Assembly: GCF_963678635.1 (NCBI RefSeq)
Contig: NC_087064.1
Span: forward strand, 38,609,032-38,673,031
Length of the DNA: 64,000 bases
Reading direction: 5' to 3'
From: Symsagittifera roscoffensis
Lineage: Eukaryota; Xenacoelomorpha; Acoela; Convolutidae
Made by a program: the position numbers and the translations under genes. The notes beneath the pieces were generated by a model, which worked only from the letters and a program-made list of their open reading frames with translations, was not told the DNA's origin and ran no database searches. Each line of letters begins with the position of its first letter. Position 1 is the first letter of the stretch. Below are positions 34,865 to 45,921 of this stretch, one piece after another.

Positions 34865-35062
34865 AGCGAAAAAATTCAGACAAATAAAATTAATTAAAAA
34901 GAGCATATGATCTTTTTCAAACAAATTTGCTAGCAAAAGACAAATTTTTCAGACATAAATCATGTCTCGAGGTCACCTTAATCTCAAATTTTTAAGTAAA
35001 AAAGCTTAAAAATTGGCAGATGGCTGTTTTGAATTATTTCTGCCAGTTCCAATTTCTTGCAA
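34865..35062. repeat. ~200 bp foldback element
   Basis: A copy of 31,661-31,858 in the second 3.2-kb unit. Confidence 0.5.
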
Positions 35063-35777
35063 CTCACTTTTTTACTGTTTCAAGGTCAGAATTATTTCAG
35101 AGAATTAAACCCTTCTCCGAAAATTTTGTTAAGTTTTATAGAAGCATCATTTTTTGCTTCAGATCACAAGAATTGCTGTAAACTAGCCGCTCTGTGTTTT
35201 TAGTCAGTTCTTGTTGATCTATATTTTTTCTATAGTCAATGCCAATTTGCCTGCAATATCTTTATCGGCCAACAAATCTATACGAAGTGAATAACCTTCA
35301 AATGCTTGCTTCGATGTCTGAGTCCAATACGCTATTTGACTTCAGTACTAAAAACGGTTTCAAAAATCTGAATAACTTCAAAAGTCTTGTAGCCTTTTTT
35401 GGCCGTTGAAGCTGCTGAAAGTCATCGATATTTGTAATAGCACCAATATTTGTAATATTTGGAGTTATTTTTGAAAACTCAAGAATTAGAACTAGAGTGC
35501 TGATTCATATAAAGAGCTGCAAAAAGTTCGGACCGACATAACTAATTAAAAAGAGCCACTGTTAGACATCAACGGAAATTAAAACTGAAATGAACATAAC
35601 ATCGAAAGTTCATAAAGCAGAGTATCGGTAAATGCTTAACAACCACCACTTTCAAGGAAAAGGAAACTTGTTAATTAGATTACTTGCAGCGAACTTTCCA
35701 TCAATCAGAATGCAGCAAAATTCGAATTTACATACAATGCTCAAGTGCGAATTTACTATTATTATTTACAGGGGTGG

Positions 35778-37327
35778 TAGCTTTTGTTTTTACGATTTTT
35801 GGTCAAAGCTGTAACTATAGCCCTATGGTCATTAGAAATTGAAAATGGTTCCCCAGCTAATAGTTTCAGAAAAATTTGCATAACTAAACGACTGCGAGCA
35901 ATTCCAGCTCGTTTGTGCTATATTTTGTTCATCTGTATTCAGAAACCTTGAAGTGAGGGCAATTGAGACCCATTTGTTCCGTTCTAGTTTTGCTCCAACG
36001 CTGCTCCCAATCGCCTGTGACTTGCGTCACATTTAACACTGCATTGATTTGATGCGTCGTAATAATACATTTTAGGAATGTTTGCAATCAACTCTAATAT
36101 ATTTTGAAAAGCGTTGTTTGCTTTTGTACTCAAAATAAAGTTTTTTGTTGTTTGATTTTAGTGATGGTCGCAGTGGCTCAGTGTAGTTTGTAGATTAGGA
36201 ATAAATCTGAACATGTGATTCAATCTACCCACAAAAGATCTGAGCTGTTTCAGAGATTTTGGTGGTTGTAGAGCCATCACCTACCCAGCCAGGTTAGGTT
36301 GAAATTTGTGAATTCGCATTTACTCAATTTTAACGCAAATCTTTCTTTGTCTAATTTTGATTAAATATTTTTCAAATGATCCATTATGACTGGTAATTGA
36401 TCCTTTTGACACTAGTGAGATATGATCTATGAAACAGATTACTATATTCCTCAAATTGTGTTGTCCATTGCCTTTTGAAAATCCTTCGGCATGTCTGTTA
36501 ATCGATTAAATCTGGTTCTAAATCTGTATATTCCTTTAAAATCTCACATAATATGCTGTTGTTCGATTCATGTAATTGGCCTTCTGATTTGCACGCGATA
36601 ATTTGAGCCGCAGAATTTAAGGGTTCTAATAGATTTTGGCATTTGAAATTTATTTTTGTAGATTTGAGAAAAAATTGGTTTCGTGTCAATTGCTAACTTC
36701 ATTGTGCCGTCCTTTTTTGCAGTGATCACAACCAGAGCTACAAGTTAATCACTTGTGCACTTGTCTAGCTTTACTATATGGCCTTCCTTTTAAAGTTTCT
36801 TGATTCGTTGTTTTTAGGCTTTCTCTTTCTCCATATGATGCGTTGTAAATCTGCATCCTTTCGATGATATAATTTTTCTCATCTCTGAATTATTGTTCAC
36901 AAGCATCGTGGAAAAAATTGTTTTTCCTGAGTTGAGATTTTTGTGTGCGTGTTGTTGCAAAAATATCTTCTCCCCTACTTTTCATAGGGCAAAGAATAAT
37001 CCTGATTTTATTCGTGCGTCTGCTTCGTGGTAGTAGACATTTGGGCATATTTTGGGTCCCTTCTTCCTACATTCTCCGTTTGCTTCGTTTTTTTTATCTT
37101 CTGCTTCTTTCCTTGCGATCCTATTGCTCGCTTCCGTTGTCGATTCTGAACTTGGAATAGGTTCTGGTTTTGTTGAAGGGTAGTCATGTACCGGTGCTGA
37201 GTCTGATATAGGATAATCGGGTCACTATACTCCTTCATTGATACGGCAAGGAAAAATTGACCTACACATACCTCCAACGGATTTGGAGGTTCGGATGACG
37301 GCTTACCCCAAACTGAAGGGACTCCCG
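35778..37327 (-). mobile_element. Gypsy RNase H, RT and gag fragment in unit 2
   Basis: A copy of 26,520-28,069. RNase H starts mid-domain at the duplication joint. RT has the FIDH box near 36,425 and the gag-RT joint is at 36,805/36,806. Confidence 0.75.
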
Positions 37328-38079
37328 AGCACTCATATTCCGCCACTTTCTTTGAATGTCGGAAAATAAAAAAAACAACACATGATTGTAAAAAACTAAA
37401 AAATAAGCAAAAACTTTTCTATCGATAAGCAAAAGTTTTCAATAAGCAAAATAAGCAAAAATTTTCGTATAACTTATATCAAATCTGCTTGTTTGTCTCA
37501 ATCTAAACATGATTCAATTTTTTTATTCAAATCACTTTGCCTTTCATATATAAGACTTGTTTGTTGACATCAATTCAATTTTGAATATATTTTGTTTAGT
37601 TCGCTCAAAACACTGTGCAACAATTGTTTTATAATCACGTCTTTCAAGTTTTTAAAAACGAATAAGTTTCGTCAGCGTTTATTTGTGCCGACCAAATGTT
37701 TTCGTAAGTTAATAGATGACTGCTAAAAATTAGGCAATATATTTGTTTTATCGGCCAAACTTTTATTAAGGCAACGGTATCAAAGGAGATTTTTGAAGTC
37801 AATAGTGATCTTCTCGGTGGATTTGTTAATATTGTAATTAATTTTGTGGGGTTCAGTAATTTTCAAACCTTTATTCTAAATGTTTTACAAAAATTTGAAA
37901 GGTTATATAACGAAAATTCTTATCACCTTATTTGCAGTTACAGTTAGTGCAAACTTGTTGGCATTTTTTTCTGATAAACAAATCTTAGCAAAAACTTGAA
38001 CCAAAAACTGAAGGGTCTGAATTCTCTCTTTTACTCGTTTAAGCAAAACAGACCGGTCAAAAGATTTGTTTATTCTATG

Positions 38080-38841
38080 CAGTATTGATTTATATTATCC
38101 GGACAAAAAGATCAAAAATTGAAAATTTCAAAAACTTTTTTTCTCAAGTTGGATCAAGAATAGACAAAAAAATGAGAAAAAAACTGCGTACAACTTCAGC
38201 AGTTTCTTTATGATGAAATTTGTTTTCCTAAAACCACAACTAAAATTTTACCATAAAAATGGGTAATCTTGTTTTCCTAAAACCGCAACTAAATTTTTAC
38301 CATAAAAATGGGTAAACTACCAATCCAATATATTAGAAACCTATCAAAAAAAAGCTATTATATAAGTCAACAAAAATTTGAAACGATAAAGTTTTTTTAG
38401 GAACGATAAACTATTTTAGGAAATACAATTCTACTTGATAGCCAAAAAAGGTCAAATTTACCAGAAGAAGCTGAAAACCTTTGCTTAGAAACAATTTTCA
38501 ATTAATTTGCGTAAAAATTTGAAGAATTTGTACTTTTTTAAATATTTTGTTCGACTGAGTAAGGGGATTTTTGCAATATAATTTTTTTATTATTTAACTT
38601 TTTAGTTTCGACGCAATTTTTGGTAACTTAAAAAAAAACTTTTTTAGGTGAGATTTTTGATTGCAATTTTGCAAAAACAAAATGTATCGTTTTAATTTTG
38701 TTAAAAAGCTGAAGCAAGTTTTGTCATCTTCCTTTTTTGCCTGATCTTAATCCAAATTTGGTTAAGACGTACTGAAATTGTACAAGGTTTTCCGTTTTTT
38801 TTTCCTGTTAAAATTCTTTTTTTTTCTGTAATTCAGCACTG
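38080..38841. mobile_element. Palindromic MITE type A1, unit 2 copy
   Basis: The right end AATTCAGCACTG is intact here, directly beside the next element. Confidence 0.6.
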
Positions 38842-38843
38842 TT

Positions 38844-39532
38844 CAGTGCTGATTTAAGTTATCTGGACAAAATAACAAAATTTAAAAAATTTGAAACACG
38901 TTTTTTCAAACTGTGTTAATATTAGAGAAAACCTAAACAAATCACATGTTGCTTACAATTTCCCAGAGTTGATATTCTGGTTCCCAAAATTGTCAACCAA
39001 ATGTTTACCCCAAAAAAGGGTCATTTTGCTTCTTTTAATTAATGAAAAAACTCGAACAAATTGGTGAGAATATATCAAAATAAGCTTCTAACACAGCCCA
39101 ACAAATTTATCAAAATTCTGTATCACAAAATATACTTGGTCGACAGCCAAAAAAAGTCATTTTAATATCTTAAATAAAATCAACTTCTTTGCTTAAAATC
39201 AAACTTCAAAAATTTTACGCACAAATTTAAATTTCTAGAACTTTGTTAATCCGTGTAAGAGGCTTCTTTTGATGTAACTTTATCATCAGTTAGTTTGTTC
39301 AGCGTAACTTTTGAATAATTTATAAAACGCCAAATTGACCTATTTCGGGGGTTCATTTTTTGCTTGAGAATTTCGAAAAACAAAATTGCCCCATGAATAA
39401 TTGTGGTGATTTCTATCCCTTTTTTTCATTCCTCAATTTTTGAACTCATCAGTTTTTTTAAAGAAGTTTCAAGAAAACTCGTTGACTTTCCAATGTTGTT
39501 CGGTGTGTCTGGTTCATTTAAATCAGCACTAG
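38844..39532. mobile_element. Palindromic MITE type A2, unit 2 copy
   Basis: Starts CAGTGCTGATTTAAGTTATC and ends ATCAGCACTAG. It holds the left boundary word of the 3.2-kb unit at 39,364-39,375. Confidence 0.65.
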
Positions 39533-39681
39533 AACTTTCAACAAACTTATCGGACAACGTATCAATTTCTTAAAAGCATTCTGACTTTCCAGCTTAATTT
39601 AAATAAAAATAGCTATTTGAAGTTTCGTGTTTTCATTTTAATTACCGCTTCATGTGTTTTTTCAAAAATGCATACTGAATG

Positions 39682-40584
39682 CCCGGGATGACCGAAACTT
39701 CTTATCATACAATTCCCATATATGAGAAACTTCTTGTCATACAATTCTATACAGTGCCATACGTACAGAAAATTGTTTGAAATCTCTATGAAAAACATTT
39801 TTCCATAAATGAAAATTGTATGATAGGTGTTTATCCAAAAACCAAAAAAACTTTGATTTTTTCTTTCTAAATTTATTTCTGAAAATTTTTTTGGTTGTGT
39901 TTGCAGCCAAACACAAGTGACAAAGACCTTGGTTACTCAAACGACCAAAGGTTGGACGGTCTTTGCATTTTTATAATGCTTAGAAAACGACCTGAGTTTG
40001 GCTGTCTTTCGCACTTGATATAACAAAAAGCAACAAACTTTTAGTTTTTGGCAAAATTTTTAAATGGTGATTATTTTAAATTTTCGTATTTTCAAATTAT
40101 CAGACATTGATCAAGGCTTATATAAACACCCCATGCAAAGGAAATAGGAATTTTCAGCGTTTTTGAAGAAAAAAAATTAAGTCAAAAGAAAATAAAAGCC
40201 AATATTATCGTAACCAGGATTACTTTATGCACACAAAAAATTAAATTTTGCTTGCAAAAAATTTTTTTTTCGAAAAATGTTTGTTTGCGTACGAAATTCG
40301 ATTTGCGGTTGAAAAAAAAAACTTTTGGGCCAAAGTTTCAAAATTACTTAAAACATTTTTGTGTCGCCATCAAAAAAATGCCAGTCATACAATTTCCATA
40401 TATGGGAATTGTATGATAAGCATTTTTTTCAAAATTTTTTTTTCGGTTTTTTTTACCAGGGTTTTTTTATCTTTTTTCAACCATTTTTAGAAATTGTATG
40501 AAAATTGTATGACAAGCGTTTTTCCACAACTTGATGTATGGAATTGTATGATAAGCTTTTTTGGTGTATGGAGGTCAACCCGGG
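39682..40584. mobile_element. CCCGGG-end element, copy 3
   Basis: Shares CAGTGCC near 39,752 with the copy at 30,415, as expected if the 9.26-kb duplication followed the 3.2-kb one. Confidence 0.7.
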
Positions 40585-40928
40585 TGCTGTTGAATTTAAA
40601 GTTGAAGCCAAATTGTTTTCGATCAACGGATCTGAACAAAATTAATTAACTTAAAAATGCTCGTTTCGACGTCAAATTTCACCATATTACTGAATTTTAC
40701 ACGTAAAAACGGTGTCTTAAAAATTGATTACGTAAAATTCTTTAGTTGTTGACTGTTTAAACTGCTCAAAATTACAACATTTTCACAATTTCTCCTTAAC
40801 TACAAAAAAAATTGCAATTATTGCCTTGAATTTTGGCAAAAACGGACATCTCCGAAAAAGCGCAACCTTGTTGCACTGATCTTTGGACAATTCAATGCAA
40901 TTTTGACAATTCGGTTGCTATAATTAGT

Positions 40929-41126
40929 AGCGAAAAAATTCAGACAAATAAAATTAATTAAAAAGAGCATATGATCTTTTTCAAACAAATTTGCTAGCAA
41001 AAGACAAATTTTTCAGACATAAATCATGTCTCGAGGTCACCTTAATCTCAAATTTTTAAGTAAAAAAGCTTAAAAATTGGCAGATGGCTGTTTTGAATTA
41101 TTTCTGCCAGTTCCAATTTCTTGCAA
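40929..41126. repeat. ~200 bp foldback element
   Basis: A copy of 31,661-31,858. Confidence 0.5.
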
Positions 41127-41998
41127 CTCACTTTTTTACTGTTTCAAGGTCAGAATTATTTCAGAGAATTAAACCCTTCTCCGAAAATTTTGTTAAGTTT
41201 TATAGAAGCATCATTTTTTGCTTCAGATCACAAGAATTGCTGTAAACTAGCCGCTCTGTGTTTTTAGTCAGTTCTTGTTGATCTATATTTTTTCTATAGT
41301 CAATGCCAATTTGCCTGCAATATCTTTATCGGCCAACAAATCTATACGAAGTGAATAACCTTCAAATGCTTGCTTCGATGTCTGAGTCCAATACGCTATT
41401 TGACTTCAGTACTAAAAACGGTTTCAAAAATCTGAATAACTTCAAAAGTCTTGTAGCCTTTTTTGGCCGTTGAAGCTGCTGAAAGTCATCGATATTTGTA
41501 ATAGCACCAATATTTGTAATATTTGGAGTTATTTTTGAAAACTCAAGAATTAGAACTAGAGTGCTGATTCATATAAAGAGCTGCAAAAAGTTCGGACCGA
41601 CATAACTAATTAAAAAGAGCCACTGTTAGACATCAACGGAAATTAAAACTGAAATGAACATAACATCGAAAGTTCATAAAGCAGAGTATCGGTAAATGCT
41701 TAACAACCACCACTTTCAAGGAAAAGGAAACTTGTTAATTAGATTACTTGCAGCGAACTTTCCATCAATCAGAATGCAGCAAAATTCGAATTTACATACA
41801 ATGCTCAAGTGCAAATTTACTGTTATTATTTACAGGGGTGGATACTATTTAGTAAATAAAATAGGGAGGGGGGATTTTTTAGTAGATCCGAGTTTCGCTC
41901 AAAATCTATAACCACGGCGGGCAATTGCGTGCGAAGCGTTGAATTGTTTTATAGTAAAATCTGGATGTTCATCGCAGTATTTAAAAAATAGGCTAGTA

Positions 41999-42736
41999 CA
42001 GTGATGATTTATTTTATCCGGACAAAATGAACAAAGCTTGAGTTTTCAAACACGTTTTCCACAAAGTGGGTTAAGATTAAACAAAAAGTAAGGAGAACTA
42101 AGTTACTTAGAATTTCATCAGAATTGATATGGTGTAATTTTTCCTCCGAAATTCTCAACCAAAATTTTACTCCAAAAATGAGTCACTTTGGTTTTTTCTA
42201 AATTGTCAAAAATTACGCTGAAACTACTTTGTTAATTGATAAGAACATTATATCACAAGAAACCTCTTGCACAACCCAACAAAGTTTAAGAAGGGTTAAA
42301 TCTCCAAAAATTTGCGCAAATTGTTTAAGATTTGTTTTTGAACAGAGGTTTTGGGTTTTATGTAGTAAAAATCACATTTTTTGACTATTAAGTAAAAAAA
42401 TTTCTCTTATTCAAGTTTTTGGAGATTTAACCCTTCATAAACTTTTGTTGGGCTGTGTAAAAGATTTCTTGTGATAAAATTTTCTTATCAATTAACAAAT
42501 TAGTTTCAGCGTACTTTTTGATTATTTGAAAAAAACCAAATGACCCATTTTTGGGGTAGATTTTGGTTGAGAATTTCGAAAAACAAAATTGCCCCATTAA
42601 TAGTTGTGGTGATTTCTATCCCTTTTTTTTCATTCCTCAATTTTTGAACTCATCGGTTTTTTTAAAGAAGTTTCAAGAAAACTCGTTGACTTTCCAATGT
42701 TGTTCGGTGTGTCTGGTTCATTTAAATCAGCACTAG
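41999..42736. mobile_element. Chimeric palindromic MITE, unit 2 copy
   Basis: Same B-left and A2-right hybrid as 32,731-33,468, with the switch at 42,567-42,578. Confidence 0.8.
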
Positions 42737-42885
42737 AACTTTCAACAAACTTATCGGACAGCGTATCAATTTCTTAAAAGCATTCTGACTTTCCAGCTTA
42801 ATTTAAATAAAAATAGCTATTTGAAGTTTCGTGTTTTCATTTTAATTACCGCTTCATGTGTTTTTTCAAAAATGCATACTGAATG

Positions 42886-43787
42886 CCCGGGATGACCGAA
42901 ACTTCTTATCATACAATTCCCATATATGAGAAACTTCTTGTCATACAATTCCATACAATGCCATACGTACAGAAAATTGTTTGAAATCTCTATGAAAAAC
43001 ATTTTTCCATAAATGAAAATTGTATGATAGGTGTTTATCCAAAAACCAAAAAAACTTTGATTTTTTCTTTCTAAATTTATTTCTGAAAATTTTTTTGGTT
43101 GTGTTTGCAGCCAAACACAAGTGACAAAGACCTTGGTTACTCAAACGACCAAAGGTTGGACGGTCTTTGCATTTTTATAATGCTTAGAAAACGACCTGAG
43201 TTTGGCTGTCTTTCGCAATTGATATAACAAAAAGCAACAAACTTTTAGTTTTTGGCAAAATTTTTAAATGGTGATTATTTTAAATTTTCGAATTTTCAAA
43301 TTATCAGACATTGATCAAGGCTTATATAAACACCCCATGCAAAGGAAATAGGAATTTTCAGCGTTTTTGAAGAAAAAAAATTAAGTCAAAAGAAAATAAA
43401 AGCCAATATTATCGTAACCAGGATTACTTTATGCACACAAAAAATTAAATTTTGCTTGCAAAAAATTTTTTTTCGAAAAATGTTTGTTTGCGTACGAAAT
43501 TCGATTTGCGGTTGAAAAAAAAACTTTTGGGCCAAAGTTTCAAAATTACTTAAAACATTTTTGTGTCGCCATCAAAAAAATGCCAGTCATACAATTTCCA
43601 TATATGGGAATTGTATGATAAGCATTTTTTTCAAAAATTTTTTTTCGGTTTTTTTTTACCAGGGTTTTTTTATCTTTTTTCAACCATTTTTAGAAATTGC
43701 ATGAAAATTGTATGACAAGCGTTTTTCCACAACTTGATGTATGGAATTGTATGATAAGCTTTTTTGGTGTATGGAGGTCAACCCGGG
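42886..43787. mobile_element. CCCGGG-end element, copy 4
   Basis: Carries CAATGCC near 42,957 like the copy at 33,618. Confidence 0.7.
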
Positions 43788-44131
43788 TGCTGTTGAATTT
43801 AAAGTTGAAGCCAAATTGTTTTCGATCAACGGATCTGAACAAAATTAATTAACTTAAAAATGCTCGTTTCGACGTCAAATTTCACCATATTACTGAATTT
43901 CACACGTAAAAACTGTGTCTTAAAAATTGATTACGTAAAATCCTTTAGTTGTTGACTGTTTAAACTGCTCAAAATTACAACATTTTCACAATTTCTCCTT
44001 AACTACAAAAAAAATTGCAATTATTGCCTTGAATTTTGGCAAAAACGGACATCTCCGAAAAAGCGCAACCTTGTTGCACTGATCTTTGGACAATTCAATG
44101 CAATTTTGACAATTCGGTTGCTATAATTAGT

Positions 44132-44330
44132 AGCGAAAAAAGTCAGACAAATAAATTTAATTAAAAAGAGCATATGATCTTTTTCAAACAAATTTGCTAG
44201 CAAAAGACAAATTTTTCAGACATAAATCATGTCTCGAGGTCACCTTAATCTCAAATTTTTAAGTAAAAAAGCTTAAAAATTGGCAGATGGCTGTTTTGAA
44301 TTATTTCTGCCAGTTCCAATTTCTTGCAAC
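44132..44330. repeat. ~200 bp foldback element
   Basis: A copy of 31,661-31,858. Confidence 0.5.
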
Positions 44331-45201
44331 TCACTTTTTTACTGTTTCAAGGTCAGAATTATTTCAGAGAATTAAACCCTTCTCCGAAAATTTTGTTAAG
44401 TTTTATAGAAGCATCATTTTTTGCTTCAGATCACAAGAATTGCTGTAAACTAGCCGCTCTGTGTTTTTAGTCAGTTCTTGTTGATCTATATTTTTTCTAT
44501 AGTCAATGCCAATTTGCCTGCAATATCTTTATCGGTCAACAAATCTATACGAAGTGAATAACCTTCAAATACTTGCTTCGATGTCTGAGTCCAATACGCT
44601 ATTTGACTTCAGTACTAAAAACGGTTTCAAAAATCTGAATAACTTCAAAAGTCTTGTAGCCTTTTTTGGCCGTTGAAGCTGCTGAAAGTCATCGATATTT
44701 GTAATAGCACCAATATTTGTAATATGTGGAGTTATTTTTGAAAACTCAAGAATTAGAACTAGAGTGCTGATTCATATAAAGAGCTGCAAAAAGTTCGGAC
44801 CGACATAACTAATTAAAAAGAGCCACTGTTAGACATCAACGGAAATTAAAACTGAAATGAACATAACATCGAAAGTTCATAAAGCAGAGTATCGGTAAAT
44901 GCTTAACAACCACCACTTTCAAGGAAAAGGAAACTTGTTAATTAGATTACTTGCAGCGAACTTTCCATCAATCAGAATGCAGCAAAGTTCGAATTTACAT
45001 ACAATGCTCAAGTGCGAATTTACTGTTATTATTTACAGGGGTGGATACTATTTAGTAAATAAAATAGGGAGGGGGGATTTTTAAGTAGATCCGAGTTTCG
45101 CTCAAAATCTATAACCACGGCGGGCAATTGCGTGCGAAGCGTTGAATTGTTTTATAGTAAAATCTGGATGTTCATCGCAGTATTTAAAAAATAGGCTAGT
45201 A

Positions 45202-45921
45202 CAGTGATGATTTATTTTATCCGGACAAAATGAACAAAGCTTGAGTTTTCAAACACGTTTTCCACAAAGTGGGTTAAGATTAAACAAAAAGTAAGGAGAA
45301 CTAAGTTACTTAGAATTTCATCAGAATTGATATGGTGTAATTTTTCCTCCGAAATTCTCAACCAAAATTTTACTCCAAAAATGAGTCACTTTGGTTTTTT
45401 CTAAATTGTCAAAAATTACGCTGAAACTACTTTGTTAATTGATAAGAACATTATATCACAAGAAACCTCTTGCACAACCCAACAAAGTTTAAGAAGGGTT
45501 AAATCTCCAAAAATTTGCGCAAATTGTTTAAGATTTGTTTTTGAACAGAGGTTTTGGGTTTTATGTAGTAAAAATCACATTTTTTGACTATTAAGTAAAA
45601 AAATTTCTCTTATTCAAGTTTTTGGAGATTTAACCCTTCATAAACTTTTGTTGGGCTGTGTAAAAGGCTTCTTGTGATAAAATTTTCTTATCAATTAACA
45701 AATTAGTTTCAGCGTACTTTTTGATTATTTGAAAAAAACCAAATGACCCATTTTTGGGGTAGATTTTGGTTGAGAATTTCGGAGAAAAAGTTACACCATG
45801 ATGAAGTTCTAAGCAACTTTTGTTCTCTTCACTTTTTGGCGAATATTAACCCAATTTGAGAAAAACGTGTTTGAAAACTCAAGTTTTGTTCGTTTTGTCT
45901 GGATAATTCAAATCAGCACTG
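45202..45921. mobile_element. Palindromic TA-flanked MITE (type B), complete
   Basis: 720 bp. TA CAGTGATGATTT at the left and AATCAGCACTG TA at the right. The two arms of about 320 bp align as inverted repeats nearly to the centre: GGTTAAATCTCCAAAAA in the left arm pairs with its complement in the right arm near 45,620. This is the reference structure for the family. No coding capacity; probably mobilised by a Tc1/mariner or pogo-type transposase encoded elsewhere. Confidence 0.75.

Larger units (their letters stand above)
26520..35777. repeat. 9.26-kb tandem duplication, unit 1
   Basis: It contains gypsy RNase H-RT-gag, block A, block B and a second partial block B. The unit ends at 35,777, where the B sequence (...ACAGGGGTGG) joins gypsy RNase H sequence (TAGCTTTTG...) identical to 26,520 onward. 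TGG is common to both sides of the joint. Length 9,258 bp. Confidence 0.9.
33299..35777. repeat. 3.2-kb tandem duplication, second unit (truncated)
   Basis: This repeats 30,098-32,576. It is cut by the joint of the 9.26-kb duplication. It includes the CCCGGG element at 33,618-34,520 and a foldback at 34,865-35,062. Confidence 0.85.
39364..42566. repeat. 3.2-kb unit, third occurrence
   Basis: 3,203 bp, corresponding to 30,098-33,298. Confidence 0.85.
35778..45044. repeat. 9.26-kb tandem duplication, unit 2
   Basis: This is nearly identical to unit 1 over its full length (9,267 bp). The differences are scattered single bases and small indels, for example near 38,830 where a MITE end is kept in unit 2 but shortened in unit 1. 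After 45,044 the B block continues into sequence that unit 1 does not reach, so unit 2 carries the original right flank. Gypsy RT (36,110-36,805) and gag (36,806-37,327) are repeated here. Confidence 0.9.
42567..45769. repeat. 3.2-kb unit, fourth occurrence (complete)
   Basis: 3,203 bp. It ends at TTGAGAATTTCG (45,770-45,781), after which the original MITE B right arm continues (GAGAAAAAGTTACACC...). Confidence 0.85.
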
